From: UBA4416 sp040387475
Lineage (GTDB): Bacteria > Bacteroidota > Bacteroidia > B-17B0 > Aurantibacillaceae
Direction of reading: 5' to 3'
DNA length: 64,000 bases
Assembly (NCBI GenBank): GCA_040387475.1
Contig: JAZKDT010000001.1
Coordinates: forward strand, 62,001 to 126,000
Below the pieces are notes generated by a model. That model was given only the letters and a program-made list of their open reading frames with translations, had not been told where the DNA came from and made no database searches. Below are positions 6,658-15,527 of this stretch, one piece after another (the first letter of the stretch is position 1; each line of letters starts with the position of its first letter). A program made the translations under genes and the position numbers.

Positions 6658-9342
6658 TTGAAAGCACTTAAGTCATATATACTTCCTTTCCTGGCTTTAC
6701 TTCTCCTGATGTCGGGTTGTAAAACCAATAAAAACACCTTTATTCACAGGGGTTACCATAACCTTACGGCCCGTTTTAATGGTTATTACTATGCTACCGA
6801 AAGCATTAAAGAGGGTGAAGAAAAAATAAGAACGGGTTATAAATTCGATTACGATCGTTTCTTGCCGGTGTTTTTGGTGCCAACTAATGAGTCAGCAAAA
6901 TCAACTTTTCCGGAGTTTGACAAAGCGATTAAAAAATCATCTAATTGTATTACCCGCCATACAATTAAGGATAAGAAAGGCGTTGAAATAACAACGGCAG
7001 GAAAATGGATCGATAATAACTGGAATGTTATTGGTATTTCCCATTTTTATAAACGTGAATTCTTTTCCGGAATTGAAGCTTTTGAATATGTGATCAGGAG
7101 TTATAAATCAAGAGATAAATACAAAGCCCTTATTTGGTTGGCCCGTTCATACAATGAAATTGGTGCTCCGTCGCAAGCTGAACCAGTGATCAGTTTATTG
7201 AAAGAAGATAAAAAAATATCGAAATACGCTAAAAAAGAATTACCGGCCGTGCAGGCAGATTATTATATGAAGCGTGGCATGTATAAAGAAGCAGAAGAGG
7301 CTTTATTGGATGCCTTAAAAGGAGGTGATGGTAAAAGCGGTAAAGTGCTGACATTTTTAAATCGCCCTTCTAAAAAAACAAGAGCAAGATATTCTTTTAT
7401 TTTAGCACAACTGTATGAAGAGAAAAAAGATAACCGCAAGGCAATTCAATTCTATAATAAAGTAATTGCGTTAAAACCGGATTACGAATTTGTATTCAAT
7501 GCAAAAATGAAACAAGCAAGGTTAATTGATGTTAAAACAGGAAATATTGCTAAAGTAAAAAGAGAATTAATTAAAATGACGCATGACGTCAAAAACACGG
7601 AGTACCTGGATGTAGTTTACTATACATTGGGCGAAATTTATGAGAAAGAAAAAAACGACGAAGCTGCTGTTGTAAATTATAAACTCTCTGTAAAAAACAG
7701 TACACAAAACCCCAAACAAAAAGCTTTATCATATCTTAAGCTTGGCGAAATAAGCTTTGAGCAAGCTAACTATACTGCTTCCGGAGCTTATTACGACAGT
7801 ACAATGATCACCCTTCCAAAGGATTATAAAGATTACGCGATCATCAGCAAACGAAAAGAAACATTAGAAACATTAATAGGATATATTAGAACCATACAGC
7901 GTGAAGATAGTTTGCAGCGCGTGGCTAAAATGAATGAAGGCGACAGAACACGTTTCATTGAAAAAATGATTGCCAGGATTGAAGCAGAAGAAGAAAGAAA
8001 GAAAGAAGAGGCGGAAGCATTACAGGCACAAAATGGGGTTTTAGATCCAAACGCACCTGCCGCTATTTTAAACAATGGCTTGCCCACGGTGAGTACCGGA
8101 CAAAAAGGTGACTGGTATTTTTATAATCAAACCACCCTGAGTTTTGGTTTAAATGACTTTATTAAAAAATGGGGCAATCGTAAATTAGAAGATAACTGGC
8201 GAAGAAGTCAAAAAGCATTAACCTTCGATAATCCTGGCGCTACAAATAATGATTCTTTGGAGGAAGTTGCCGGACCTAATAAAACAAAAAGTGCCACTAA
8301 TAAAAAAAGCGTTGATTATTATTTAACGGATCTACCGTTAACGGACTCGTTAATGCAGCATTCTCATAAAATAGTGGTGGATGCATACTACAATTTAGCA
8401 AGTACATACAAGGAAGAATTAAATAACAATAAGAAAGCTATTGCTACTTTTGAAGAACTTAATAATCGTTATCCGGATAACAAATACAAGTTGTCTACCT
8501 ATTTTCAGTTGTACCGTATTTTTACATCAGTAAAAAATCAATCACAGGCTGACTATTATAAAAACAAATTGTTAAACGAATATCCAAACAGTGAATATGC
8601 ACAGATCATAAAAAATCCAAAATACATTTCGGATAAAAATGCCCAAAAAGGCGAAGTGGAATTGTTTTATACCGACACTTATAACGAATACTCCACCGGT
8701 AATTACACAGCTGCTTACGCTAAAGCTAATGAATCTGAAGTGAAGTTTGGTAAAAATGATTATGCTCCAAAATTTGCTTATATCAGGGCAATGTCTATCG
8801 GTAAATTAAAAGGTGTTGATTCCTTAGAGGCAGCGTTAAAAAATTTACAGGTGATGTACCCTAAAGATCCTGTGGCTAAACAGGCGCAGGAAATCATGGA
8901 AGCAATTTATAATTTACAACATCCAAGCGAAGCCACGGCTACAGATAATATAAATAAAGCGGACACTTTTAGCCTGGATATGGACGCTCCGCATTTTGTA
9001 ATAGCCGTTTTTCCAGATGATGCTGCTATTGGAACCCTTTTTAAAGAGTCACTTGCCGATTATAATAATGATTATTACAGTAATGCAAATTTATCGATAA
9101 CAACCAGTTTGTTTGGCGCTTCTGATCAAATTGCCACTGTTAAATCATTTAAAAATGCGCAGGAAGCGTTAGAGTATATCGAGAACTTAAAGAAGGACAA
9201 AAAAGTATTCGCAAACAAGGTAAAGGTTGAGATGTTTACCCTTATGGCCATATCTTTGGATAATTTACCAAGGCTGGCTAAGAAAAAACAAACGGCCTAT
9301 TACAAGCCTTTTTATGATGATCATTACAAATTACAGAAGTAA
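6658..9342 (+). CDS. porW: TPR lipoprotein of the T9SS/gliding machinery, PorW/SprE type
   Basis: PorW/SprE is an outer-membrane-associated TPR lipoprotein required for type IX secretion. The protein (about 894 residues) starts with a lipoprotein signal ending LLLLMSGC, followed by KNTFIHRGYHNLTARFNGYY, which resembles the conserved SprE N-terminus. TPR-like helical repeats occupy about residues 130-430 and 560-760. Neighbours support the call: in the phylum this gene commonly precedes a bactofilin and atpZ, as here. There is no ATG in frame; TTG at 6658 gives an ideal signal peptide, and TTG at 6646 is the alternative. Name by family resemblance and context. Confidence 0.8.
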   Translation: MKALKSYILPFLALLLLMSGCKTNKNTFIHRGYHNLTARFNGYYYATESIKEGEEKIRTGYKFDYDRFLPVFLVPTNESAKSTFPEFDKAIKKSSNCITRHTIKDKKGVEITTAGKWIDNNWNVIGISHFYKREFFSGIEAFEYVIRSYKSRDKYKALIWLARSYNEIGAPSQAEPVISLLKEDKKISKYAKKELPAVQADYYMKRGMYKEAEEALLDALKGGDGKSGKVLTFLNRPSKKTRARYSFILAQLYEEKKDNRKAIQFYNKVIALKPDYEFVFNAKMKQARLIDVKTGNIAKVKRELIKMTHDVKNTEYLDVVYYTLGEIYEKEKNDEAAVVNYKLSVKNSTQNPKQKALSYLKLGEISFEQANYTASGAYYDSTMITLPKDYKDYAIISKRKETLETLIGYIRTIQREDSLQRVAKMNEGDRTRFIEKMIARIEAEEERKKEEAEALQAQNGVLDPNAPAAILNNGLPTVSTGQKGDWYFYNQTTLSFGLNDFIKKWGNRKLEDNWRRSQKALTFDNPGATNNDSLEEVAGPNKTKSATNKKSVDYYLTDLPLTDSLMQHSHKIVVDAYYNLASTYKEELNNNKKAIATFEELNNRYPDNKYKLSTYFQLYRIFTSVKNQSQADYYKNKLLNEYPNSEYAQIIKNPKYISDKNAQKGEVELFYTDTYNEYSTGNYTAAYAKANESEVKFGKNDYAPKFAYIRAMSIGKLKGVDSLEAALKNLQVMYPKDPVAKQAQEIMEAIYNLQHPSEATATDNINKADTFSLDMDAPHFVIAVFPDDAAIGTLFKESLADYNNDYYSNANLSITTSLFGASDQIATVKSFKNAQEALEYIENLKKDKKVFANKVKVEMFTLMAISLDNLPRLAKKKQTAYYKPFYDDHYKLQK

Positions 9343-9373
9343 TTTTATATATTCGTAATTCAAAAAAAACAGC

Positions 9374-9787
9374 ATGTTTCAAAAAGTAAATAAAACCTCC
9401 GATTCTGACAGCGCTTCTATTAATTTAATTGGAAACGGAACTACCATCACCGGTGATATTACATCTAATGGTGATGTGAGAATTGACGGTAAACTAAAAG
9501 GAAATCTTTCTATTTCCGGAAAACTGGTAGTTGGTCCGTCGGGAAATATTGACGGGAACATCGTTTGTCAGAATGCTGACGTGTCAGGAGAGATTCATGG
9601 CAAGGTAAGTGTGAGCGAATTACTATCATTGAAAGCAAGTGCCAAAGTTTTAGGCGATATCGTTACCGGAAAAATATCCATTGAACCAAATGCTACTTTT
9701 ACAGGAACCTGTAATATGGGAGCTGTTGTAAAAAACATGTCCAACAATGTCAAAGAATCCCGACAAGCAGCCGTCCAAACCGCTTAA
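9374..9787 (+). CDS. Bactofilin (polymer-forming cytoskeletal protein)
   Basis: Bactofilins assemble without nucleotide into filaments that scaffold envelope enzymes. The 137-residue protein has a central right-handed beta-helix core (about residues 15-115) visible as repeated short strands with Gly turns: ITGDITSNGDVRIDGKLKG, then VVGPSGNIDGNI and VSGEIHGKVSV. It lies 31 bases after porW and overlaps atpZ by 41 bases. In other bacteria bactofilins work with M23 peptidases; an M23 gene lies divergently only 3 kb away, so a functional link is possible but inferred. Confidence 0.9.
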   Translation: MFQKVNKTSDSDSASINLIGNGTTITGDITSNGDVRIDGKLKGNLSISGKLVVGPSGNIDGNIVCQNADVSGEIHGKVSVSELLSLKASAKVLGDIVTGKISIEPNATFTGTCNMGAVVKNMSNNVKESRQAAVQTA

Positions 9788-9977
9788 TGCTTACGCTAAA
9801 TACAGTGCGTTAGGTGTTCAAATGGCAATTATTATTGGCGGTGGATGTTATGGTGGTTTTAAGCTAGACGAACATTATAAAAATACCACTCCCATTTTTA
9901 CCATTATTTTAAGCTTAGTCTCTATCGCGCTGGCTATGTATATTGTTCTCAAAGATTTTATAAAGCCCGGGAAATAA
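9747..9977 (+). CDS. atpZ: AtpZ/AtpI-family ATP synthase assembly protein
   Basis: A 76-residue membrane protein with two helices (GVQMAIIIGGGCYGGFKLDE and a second at IFTIILSLVSIALAMYIVL), the AtpZ/AtpI pattern including the conserved Gly-rich first helix followed by an acidic DEHYK loop. Such proteins aid ATP synthase assembly or Mg2+ supply. Its start lies 41 bases inside the bactofilin gene in another frame, so translation is probably coupled. The atp structural genes are on the opposite strand, 4 kb away. Confidence 0.85.
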   Translation: MSKNPDKQPSKPLNAYAKYSALGVQMAIIIGGGCYGGFKLDEHYKNTTPIFTIILSLVSIALAMYIVLKDFIKPGK

Positions 9978-9983
9978 TTTAAC

Positions 9984-10364
9984 ATGCAATCTCAAAAAAA
10001 ATATTATTTCCAGTTAGCTCTTGTGTGCGTCGGCGCCCTATTATTATCTTATGGCTTAAGCCAGGTTGAATCACGCTTTTTGAACACATCCCATTTCTGG
10101 ATCCCCACTTTGTTTTTTGCGATAACCACCATCGGAACAAACGTTTTACTTACCCGGGGCGATAAACAATCCAAAGAGTTTGTATTTAAATCGTTGGCCA
10201 TGACCATGGGACGTTTATTGGTTTGTCTCATATTTGTGTTTGTATATTCATTAGTCAATAAACCCGGTGCGCTTGCATTCAGCTGCCACTTTATGATGCA
10301 GTACGTTTTGTTTACGATATTTGAAATGTCGGCGCTACTTAAATATATTAAACAAGCCGATTAA
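9984..10364 (+). CDS. AtpI-like four-helix membrane protein
   Basis: A 126-residue hydrophobic protein with about four membrane helices, seven bases behind atpZ. Bacteroidota often carry a protein of this size and topology between atpZ and atpB, and it occupies the place of AtpI. No catalytic motif is visible, and the assignment rests on position, length and topology. Confidence 0.6.
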   Translation: MQSQKKYYFQLALVCVGALLLSYGLSQVESRFLNTSHFWIPTLFFAITTIGTNVLLTRGDKQSKEFVFKSLAMTMGRLLVCLIFVFVYSLVNKPGALAFSCHFMMQYVLFTIFEMSALLKYIKQAD

Positions 10365-10529
10365 AGACTTTAAATACCAGTCAACAAATTAACTCATTAC
10401 AAGCAAAGATTAAATCCTATCTTTAATTTAAACTAATCAAAAAAGAACGAAATAACCATATCGTCGAAACAGCAGTAAAGGCATCATTGGTTGTACCATC
10501 AGACAATTAAAAAACAATAAAATCTATTT

Positions 10530-11717
10530 ATGAAACATTTATTTCTATCAACGCTGGCTCTTTGTTCCATTACATTAACACAGGCACAAACACAGGCTCC
10601 ATACCAGGGCCCGCTTACCAACATGAAGGGTAGCGAATACAAATTTACAGTTGTAAAAAGTTTAGATGCGACGGCGGTTCAAAACCAGGGACAAACAGGA
10701 ACTTGTTGGTCGTTTTCATCTATGTCATTTTTTGAAAGTGAATTGATCAGACTTGGGAAAGGCAAAGATTTTAACATGGCCGAAATGTTTGTGGCACGCA
10801 AAGCTTATCCATTAAAAGCAGATAATTTTGTACGCATGCATGGAAGAGCTAATATGGCCGAAGGCGGTGGCTTTTCGGATGTAGTGAATGTGATCAAACG
10901 TTATGGCATGGTGCCCGAAGAAGTTTATACAGGTAAAAAAAATCCGAAAGAAAATCATAATCACTCCGTATTAGAAGCGACCTTGAAAGGAATTGTAGGC
11001 GCTGTAGCAAATGATAACAATTCAAAGATTGATTTCGAATCGATGCATCAATCCGTAGAAGCAACCTGCGATGCCTTTTTAGGCAAAGCGCCGGAAAAAT
11101 TCACATATAAAGGCAAAGAGTATACACCAAAATCGTATTATGAAGCAACGGGATTAAATATCGATGATTACGTTTTCATTACATCGTTTACGCATCATCC
11201 TTTTTACAGCAAATTTACACTGGAAGTTCCTGATAACTGGAATTGGGATCAAATGTATAATGTGCCGCTCAACGAATTCCAGGAAATTATGAATAATGCG
11301 ATTAATACTGGTTTTTCTTTTGCATGGGCTTCCGACGTAAGTGAGAAAGGATTCCGATTTAAAGATGGTTTAGCAATTGTTCCCGAAATTCCTTTTGCAG
11401 ACATGAACGATGAAGAGAAAGCTGAGTTGATGAAAAAACCACACGCGCAATTTAAAGTAACCCAGGAAAACCGTCAGCAAGCTTTTGACAACTATGAAAC
11501 ACAGGACGACCATGGGATGCACGTAGTGGGTATTGTTAAGGATCAAAACGCCACACCTTACTACATTGTAAAAAACTCATGGGGTAAAGATCGTAACGAA
11601 TGTGACGGATATTTTTATGCATCTGAAGCTTATGTGTTATATAAAACTACCAGCATCATGTTACACAAAAAAGCTATTCCACCGGCAATTGCTAAGAAAT
11701 TAGGGATCGTTCAATAA
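10530..11717 (+). CDS. Secreted C1 cysteine peptidase, bleomycin hydrolase/PepC-like
   Basis: A papain-fold aminopeptidase of the bleomycin hydrolase family. After a signal peptide (about residues 1-20, ending LTQAQ) the catalytic cysteine is C59 in GTCWSF, the histidine about H331 in GMHVVGI, and the asparagine about N349 in VKNSWG. All three catalytic residues are present, and the 395-residue length is normal for the secreted Bacteroidota branch; cytosolic PepC is about 450. It probably degrades peptides in the periplasm or outside. It is monocistronic, with a possible promoter TATCTTTA at 10418-10425 and a strong terminator behind. Confidence 0.92.
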   Translation: MKHLFLSTLALCSITLTQAQTQAPYQGPLTNMKGSEYKFTVVKSLDATAVQNQGQTGTCWSFSSMSFFESELIRLGKGKDFNMAEMFVARKAYPLKADNFVRMHGRANMAEGGGFSDVVNVIKRYGMVPEEVYTGKKNPKENHNHSVLEATLKGIVGAVANDNNSKIDFESMHQSVEATCDAFLGKAPEKFTYKGKEYTPKSYYEATGLNIDDYVFITSFTHHPFYSKFTLEVPDNWNWDQMYNVPLNEFQEIMNNAINTGFSFAWASDVSEKGFRFKDGLAIVPEIPFADMNDEEKAELMKKPHAQFKVTQENRQQAFDNYETQDDHGMHVVGIVKDQNATPYYIVKNSWGKDRNECDGYFYASEAYVLYKTTSIMLHKKAIPPAIAKKLGIVQ

Positions 11718-11736
11718 GCGTTAAAATAAACTAATT

Positions 11737-11773
11737 AAAAGCCCTTAGTGAAAAACTTTCGCTGGGGGCTTTT
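11737..11773 (+). terminator. Terminator after the C1 peptidase gene
   Basis: A continuous hairpin of about 17 bp (with G-U pairs) from AAAAGCCC to GGGCTTTT around an AAC loop, followed by T-rich sequence. It starts 20 bases after the stop codon. Confidence 0.8.
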
Positions 11774-11803
11774 GATTTTATACTAATTTTGAAGGAAATA
11801 TTA

Positions 11804-12730
11804 ATGGAAATGGAAGAGAACACGCAGAACGATAATCGTAAAAAATCAGGTTTATTGTGGATTTTAATTGCTCTACTGGCAATTACCAATGGCGTTACAT
11901 TCTGGATGTACTGGCAGGAAAAAAACAAGGCGGCTAATGAAATCGTAGTGAAAGAACAAGTGATAGTGGAACGCGATAATGTAAAAACCGACTTATTACA
12001 ACTGCAAAAAGATTTTGATAACCTTCAAACCAACGACCAGGCTTTACAAGCCGAGATTGATGCTAAAAAAGCAGAAATAGCACAACTACTAGAAGATGCC
12101 GAAAAGCATAAAGGCGATGCTTACATTATTTCCAAATTAAGAAAAGAATCGGAAACATTGCGCCAGATCATGAGAGGATATGTTAGAACCATCGACTCCT
12201 TGGGAACATTAAATAAAACATTGATCGTAGAAAAAGATAATGTGTTGAAAGAACTGGATAGTGAAAAAGGAAAAACGACCACCTTGAACAAAGAGAAGGA
12301 CGATCTGAAAGCTACAATTCAAAAAGGTTCTATCTTATCCTGCTCTAACGTTGTTGCTAAAGGCGTAAAGTTTAAAAGCGGCGGTAAAAAAGAAAGTGAA
12401 ACCACCAAAGCTTCCCGCACAGAAAAAATTAAGGTATCATTTACTTTAGGTGAAAATAAAATTGCTAGAGCTGGCGAAAAAACGGTATTTGTGAGAATTG
12501 TGACGCCTGACGGAAAAGAAATGGCTAAAAATTATGATGATAATTACCGTTTTACTTTTGATAAATCAAACGGTTATTTCGCCGGTAAACAAGCCTTGAA
12601 TTATGCAAACGTCGAAATCAGTGGCGTTACGTATTGCGAAGGAAAAGATCCTTTGGTTCCGGGTAACTATATCATCGAAGTTTCCTGCGATGGTGTTATC
12701 ATTGGTGGAACAAGCTTGCGATTGGATTAA
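11804..12730 (+). CDS. Membrane-anchored coiled-coil protein, function unknown
   Basis: About 308 residues. A short charged N-terminus leads into one membrane helix (SGLLWILIALLAITNGVTFW), then a long coiled coil rich in Glu/Lys/Leu heptads to about residue 175, then a beta-rich C-terminal domain of about 130 residues ending YIIEVSCDGVIIGGTSLRL. The topology suggests an inner-membrane anchor with a periplasmic rod and a globular head. It resembles proteins loosely annotated as SMC-like in Bacteroidota, but nothing shows a role in DNA. An ATG at 11804 follows GAAGGAAATATTA; a TTG at 11789 is less likely. Confidence 0.75.
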   Translation: MEMEENTQNDNRKKSGLLWILIALLAITNGVTFWMYWQEKNKAANEIVVKEQVIVERDNVKTDLLQLQKDFDNLQTNDQALQAEIDAKKAEIAQLLEDAEKHKGDAYIISKLRKESETLRQIMRGYVRTIDSLGTLNKTLIVEKDNVLKELDSEKGKTTTLNKEKDDLKATIQKGSILSCSNVVAKGVKFKSGGKKESETTKASRTEKIKVSFTLGENKIARAGEKTVFVRIVTPDGKEMAKNYDDNYRFTFDKSNGYFAGKQALNYANVEISGVTYCEGKDPLVPGNYIIEVSCDGVIIGGTSLRLD

Positions 12731-12765
12731 GATCACACGGTTTTATAATCATAAAAACATCAAAC

Positions 12766-13218
12766 ATGAAAAAACGATTGACTATGTTTTCGTTGATGGC
12801 ATGTTTATTATCACTGGTTTCGTGGAACAATCCCAAACATGTGTTTAACTCAAACACATGGCGCATTAGTATTGGAGATAAAGACCTGCTCATCTGGACG
12901 AAAAATGAAATGGGTGCCGAGGCCATTGTATCCAAAAAAAGTCTGAAAGCAACTGATTTAATTCATGTTCAAAGATATGTTTGCGGACAGTCTGCCGACG
13001 AAGGATCTACGATCATAACCCTTAAAAATAATTTTGGGCGGGTCGTTAAAGAATATTCTTTCAAAGGATCGTCAATGATGTATGAAGGTGATATTCCCGT
13101 AAAAGATATCCAGAATTCTTTTATTGTTAGTGAAACCGTCAGCATTTACATCACAATATCAAATATGCCTAAGGGTATACATGAGACTGTTTTATTGGGT
13201 AAATTAAAGCTGGTATGA
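12766..13218 (+). CDS. Small secreted protein, function unknown
   Basis: A 150-residue protein with an N-terminal signal-like segment (MKKRLTMFSLMACLLSLVSW) and a predicted mostly beta-stranded body containing WRISIGDKDLLIW. It follows the coiled-coil gene by 35 bases in the same direction and may be co-transcribed with it. No family was recognised. The phrase IYITISNMPKGIHE near the C-terminus suggests a beta-sandwich, but that is only an impression from strand spacing. Confidence 0.7.
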   Translation: MKKRLTMFSLMACLLSLVSWNNPKHVFNSNTWRISIGDKDLLIWTKNEMGAEAIVSKKSLKATDLIHVQRYVCGQSADEGSTIITLKNNFGRVVKEYSFKGSSMMYEGDIPVKDIQNSFIVSETVSIYITISNMPKGIHETVLLGKLKLV

Positions 13219-13224
13219 TTTAGT

Positions 13225-15426
13225 CTACCGGCTATATTTTTTTTCTTTCAGTAAAATACAAAGCGTTTCCAATTCAAACACTATTTTTTCGAGTTCAGAC
13301 CTAACGAAACGGGTTTGTTCGGTGACGGAAAAAATCTCCGAATTAACACTCTCTTTTACCTTGCTGAAATCGGGCAAAGGTTCAGAAATGACTGTTTGAG
13401 GTATGTGTGAAGAAACCCAATCAAACACTTTTTCTACATGTGCAAAATAGTCAGACAACTGTGGTATCGGCTCAGATCGCTCTTTTTCGTTAATCGTAAG
13501 TGCAATGGACGTGATCTCCCGCGACAACCGAATCGTAACTCCTGTCATAGCAAAACACAAATCAACTTTATTCTGAATATGTTCCGGTTCCTGTACCATG
13601 CGCTGCACCGAAGCAAATACATCATTGTTGGCAGCCTCAGCAACACGGCGGTGTTTACTCCATGATTCGCCCGGACCAATTTCATTGTTATAGAATTTCA
13701 ATACACGTTCAAGGTATTTTTTATTTTGCAATAACGCATTTTCCATTAACGGTGGAAAGCGTTTCTTTTCCCAAACGGGCCAAAATACATAGCTCGCCAC
13801 CACTGCTAAAAAAGCGCCAATTAAAGTGGACAGAACCCTCCATCCGATGAGTTCCCAGGAATGTTGTTGAGAGATCTGCATTAAAATAACCATCATAATA
13901 GTTGTGAAAAAAACTCCTACCTTATAATTATTGCGCAAAAAATAAGCAACAAAAAACGAAACCACTACCAATAATCCTACAAATACATTGTGTGGCAAAG
14001 GCATTAACATAATAACGCCTCCCAATACAATTCCTGTAACAGTGCCTACAATTCTTTCAACTCCTTTTTTTCGCGTAGCGCCAAAATAAGGTTGTATCAC
14101 AATCAACATCGTTAGTGATATCCAATGGCCGTGGTCGATTTTAAAAAATTTATATACAAATACGCCTATCGATAAACCAATGGCCACACGCAGCGCGTAC
14201 ACGAAATGTTGCGAATTGATATTAAATGCTTCACGTACTAATTCCAAGATAGCACGCGGTTTCAATCCAACTAAAAAATTATTGAAAGTGAGCTTATAGT
14301 TCTCCAGATAATCGCTCTTCTTTAAGTTCAATTTAGCTTCGATCTGAGAAACGGTATGTTGCAGGTAGCCGTATGATTTATGAAGCGTATTAATAAAATG
14401 CTGAATCCCCAATTTTTCTTTGTGCGTTAACGTTAAATCGGAACTGGCTTCTTCAAATAATTTAATAGCAATTTCACAACGTTTCATTCTTATTTTGGCC
14501 AGGCTCAGATCTTCAGGTCTGAATGTAAAAATAACAACCGACAAGCGGGCACTGGCCTGCGCAAATGCTGATAATGTTTTGTAAAGAACCGTGTTTCTTA
14601 TTTTCTGAAAATCGGGATGGTCCAGTAACTCCAATTCCTCATGCATGGTATTTAACGTAGCAGCAAAATAGGAGGACGTTTTCCGTATTTCCATCATCAT
14701 ATCATAATGTTGTGTTTTTAAACTGGTTTTTTTATTTTCTCTTCTTGCAAATAATTTAAGAGAATGATTAATCGCCTCCCGGATGGCAGTTTCTTTTTCA
14801 ATGAGATCAATCGCGTAAACTAAGTTTTCGGAAGCATGTTTCTGAATGAGGATATCCAAAAACTCTGTATTTACCTTCCAGATCTTCGCTACTGATCGTC
14901 TGATAGGGTTTGACGGACGAAATGGAAACGCCATAATGGTAATAATGACAGACCAGCCCGCTCCGGCAAATACGTAAAGCCCGTAATTTACCGATTCTGC
15001 AAAAGAAACCGGATTAGATAATCCAAACAAAAAGAAAAAACCAACTGCTACACCAATGCTGGCGCCATAATCGCTCCAATTGCGAATTAATGCGGCAAAC
15101 ACACCAACCACAAACATAGCCAAAACCGAAGCCTGCCATGAGTTTGCAGTATTCATCCCTAAAATAGCAGCCAGGGTCATTAATACTGCTTCAACTGATT
15201 GAATAACTATTTTTTTATAATGTAGTCCGCGATAATCAATGAGTGCCAGCATATAAGCGCCAAACGCCATCCAAACAATCTCGTATGAAAAATGGCCAAT
15301 GTACAAGGGCACAACAATTAATGGAACATTAAGCGCCAACACAACCCGAAAAGCCCACGTAATAGTAGGCTCAAAATACTCCTGTTTTAAAACAGTTTGT
15401 AATTGTTGTATTGGTTGAAAACGCAT
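13225..15426 (-). CDS. FUSC-family (YccS-like) membrane protein
   Basis: A 733-residue inner-membrane protein of the FUSC superfamily, related to YccS/YhfK and AaeB, whose members are thought to export aromatic acids or other toxic small molecules. Two hydrophobic blocks (about residues 20-165 and 390-520) each look like five to six helices, separated by a soluble helical region, with a cytoplasmic C-terminal tail. The second block has the typical HGHWISLTMLIVIQPYFGATRKKG. It starts at the ATG at 15426 because a perfect TATCTTTG element at 15442-15449 sits just upstream. It ends six bases from the convergent 12766 gene. Substrate unknown. Confidence 0.87.
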   Translation of the reverse strand: MRFQPIQQLQTVLKQEYFEPTITWAFRVVLALNVPLIVVPLYIGHFSYEIVWMAFGAYMLALIDYRGLHYKKIVIQSVEAVLMTLAAILGMNTANSWQASVLAMFVVGVFAALIRNWSDYGASIGVAVGFFFLFGLSNPVSFAESVNYGLYVFAGAGWSVIITIMAFPFRPSNPIRRSVAKIWKVNTEFLDILIQKHASENLVYAIDLIEKETAIREAINHSLKLFARRENKKTSLKTQHYDMMMEIRKTSSYFAATLNTMHEELELLDHPDFQKIRNTVLYKTLSAFAQASARLSVVIFTFRPEDLSLAKIRMKRCEIAIKLFEEASSDLTLTHKEKLGIQHFINTLHKSYGYLQHTVSQIEAKLNLKKSDYLENYKLTFNNFLVGLKPRAILELVREAFNINSQHFVYALRVAIGLSIGVFVYKFFKIDHGHWISLTMLIVIQPYFGATRKKGVERIVGTVTGIVLGGVIMLMPLPHNVFVGLLVVVSFFVAYFLRNNYKVGVFFTTIMMVILMQISQQHSWELIGWRVLSTLIGAFLAVVASYVFWPVWEKKRFPPLMENALLQNKKYLERVLKFYNNEIGPGESWSKHRRVAEAANNDVFASVQRMVQEPEHIQNKVDLCFAMTGVTIRLSREITSIALTINEKERSEPIPQLSDYFAHVEKVFDWVSSHIPQTVISEPLPDFSKVKESVNSEIFSVTEQTRFVRSELEKIVFELETLCILLKEKKYSR

Positions 15427-15441
15427 GACTGGTAAAAAGCA

Positions 15442-15449
15442 CAAAGATA
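15442..15449 (-). promoter_or_regulatory. -7 promoter element of the FUSC gene
   Basis: Minus-strand TATCTTTG matches TAnnTTTG. The implied transcript start near 15435 leaves only about nine leader bases and rules out the in-frame start at 15444. Confidence 0.5.
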
Positions 15450-15491
15450 GAAAGTACGCCTTAAATTTTCTGTCAAAATTGTTAACGTAAC

Positions 15492-15523
15492 AAAAAAGCC
15501 TTTCTCAAATGAGAAAGGCTTTT
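15492..15523 (-). terminator. Terminator, probably bidirectional
   Basis: Perfect 13-bp stem AAAAGCCTTTCTC / GAGAAAGGCTTTT around an AAAT loop, five bases after the stop codon of the minus-strand gene ending at 15528. It separates that gene from the FUSC gene. Confidence 0.85.
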
Positions 15524-15527
15524 GATA

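Noticed and set aside
15427..15444. FUSC start at 15444
   Set aside because: It lies within the -7 promoter element.
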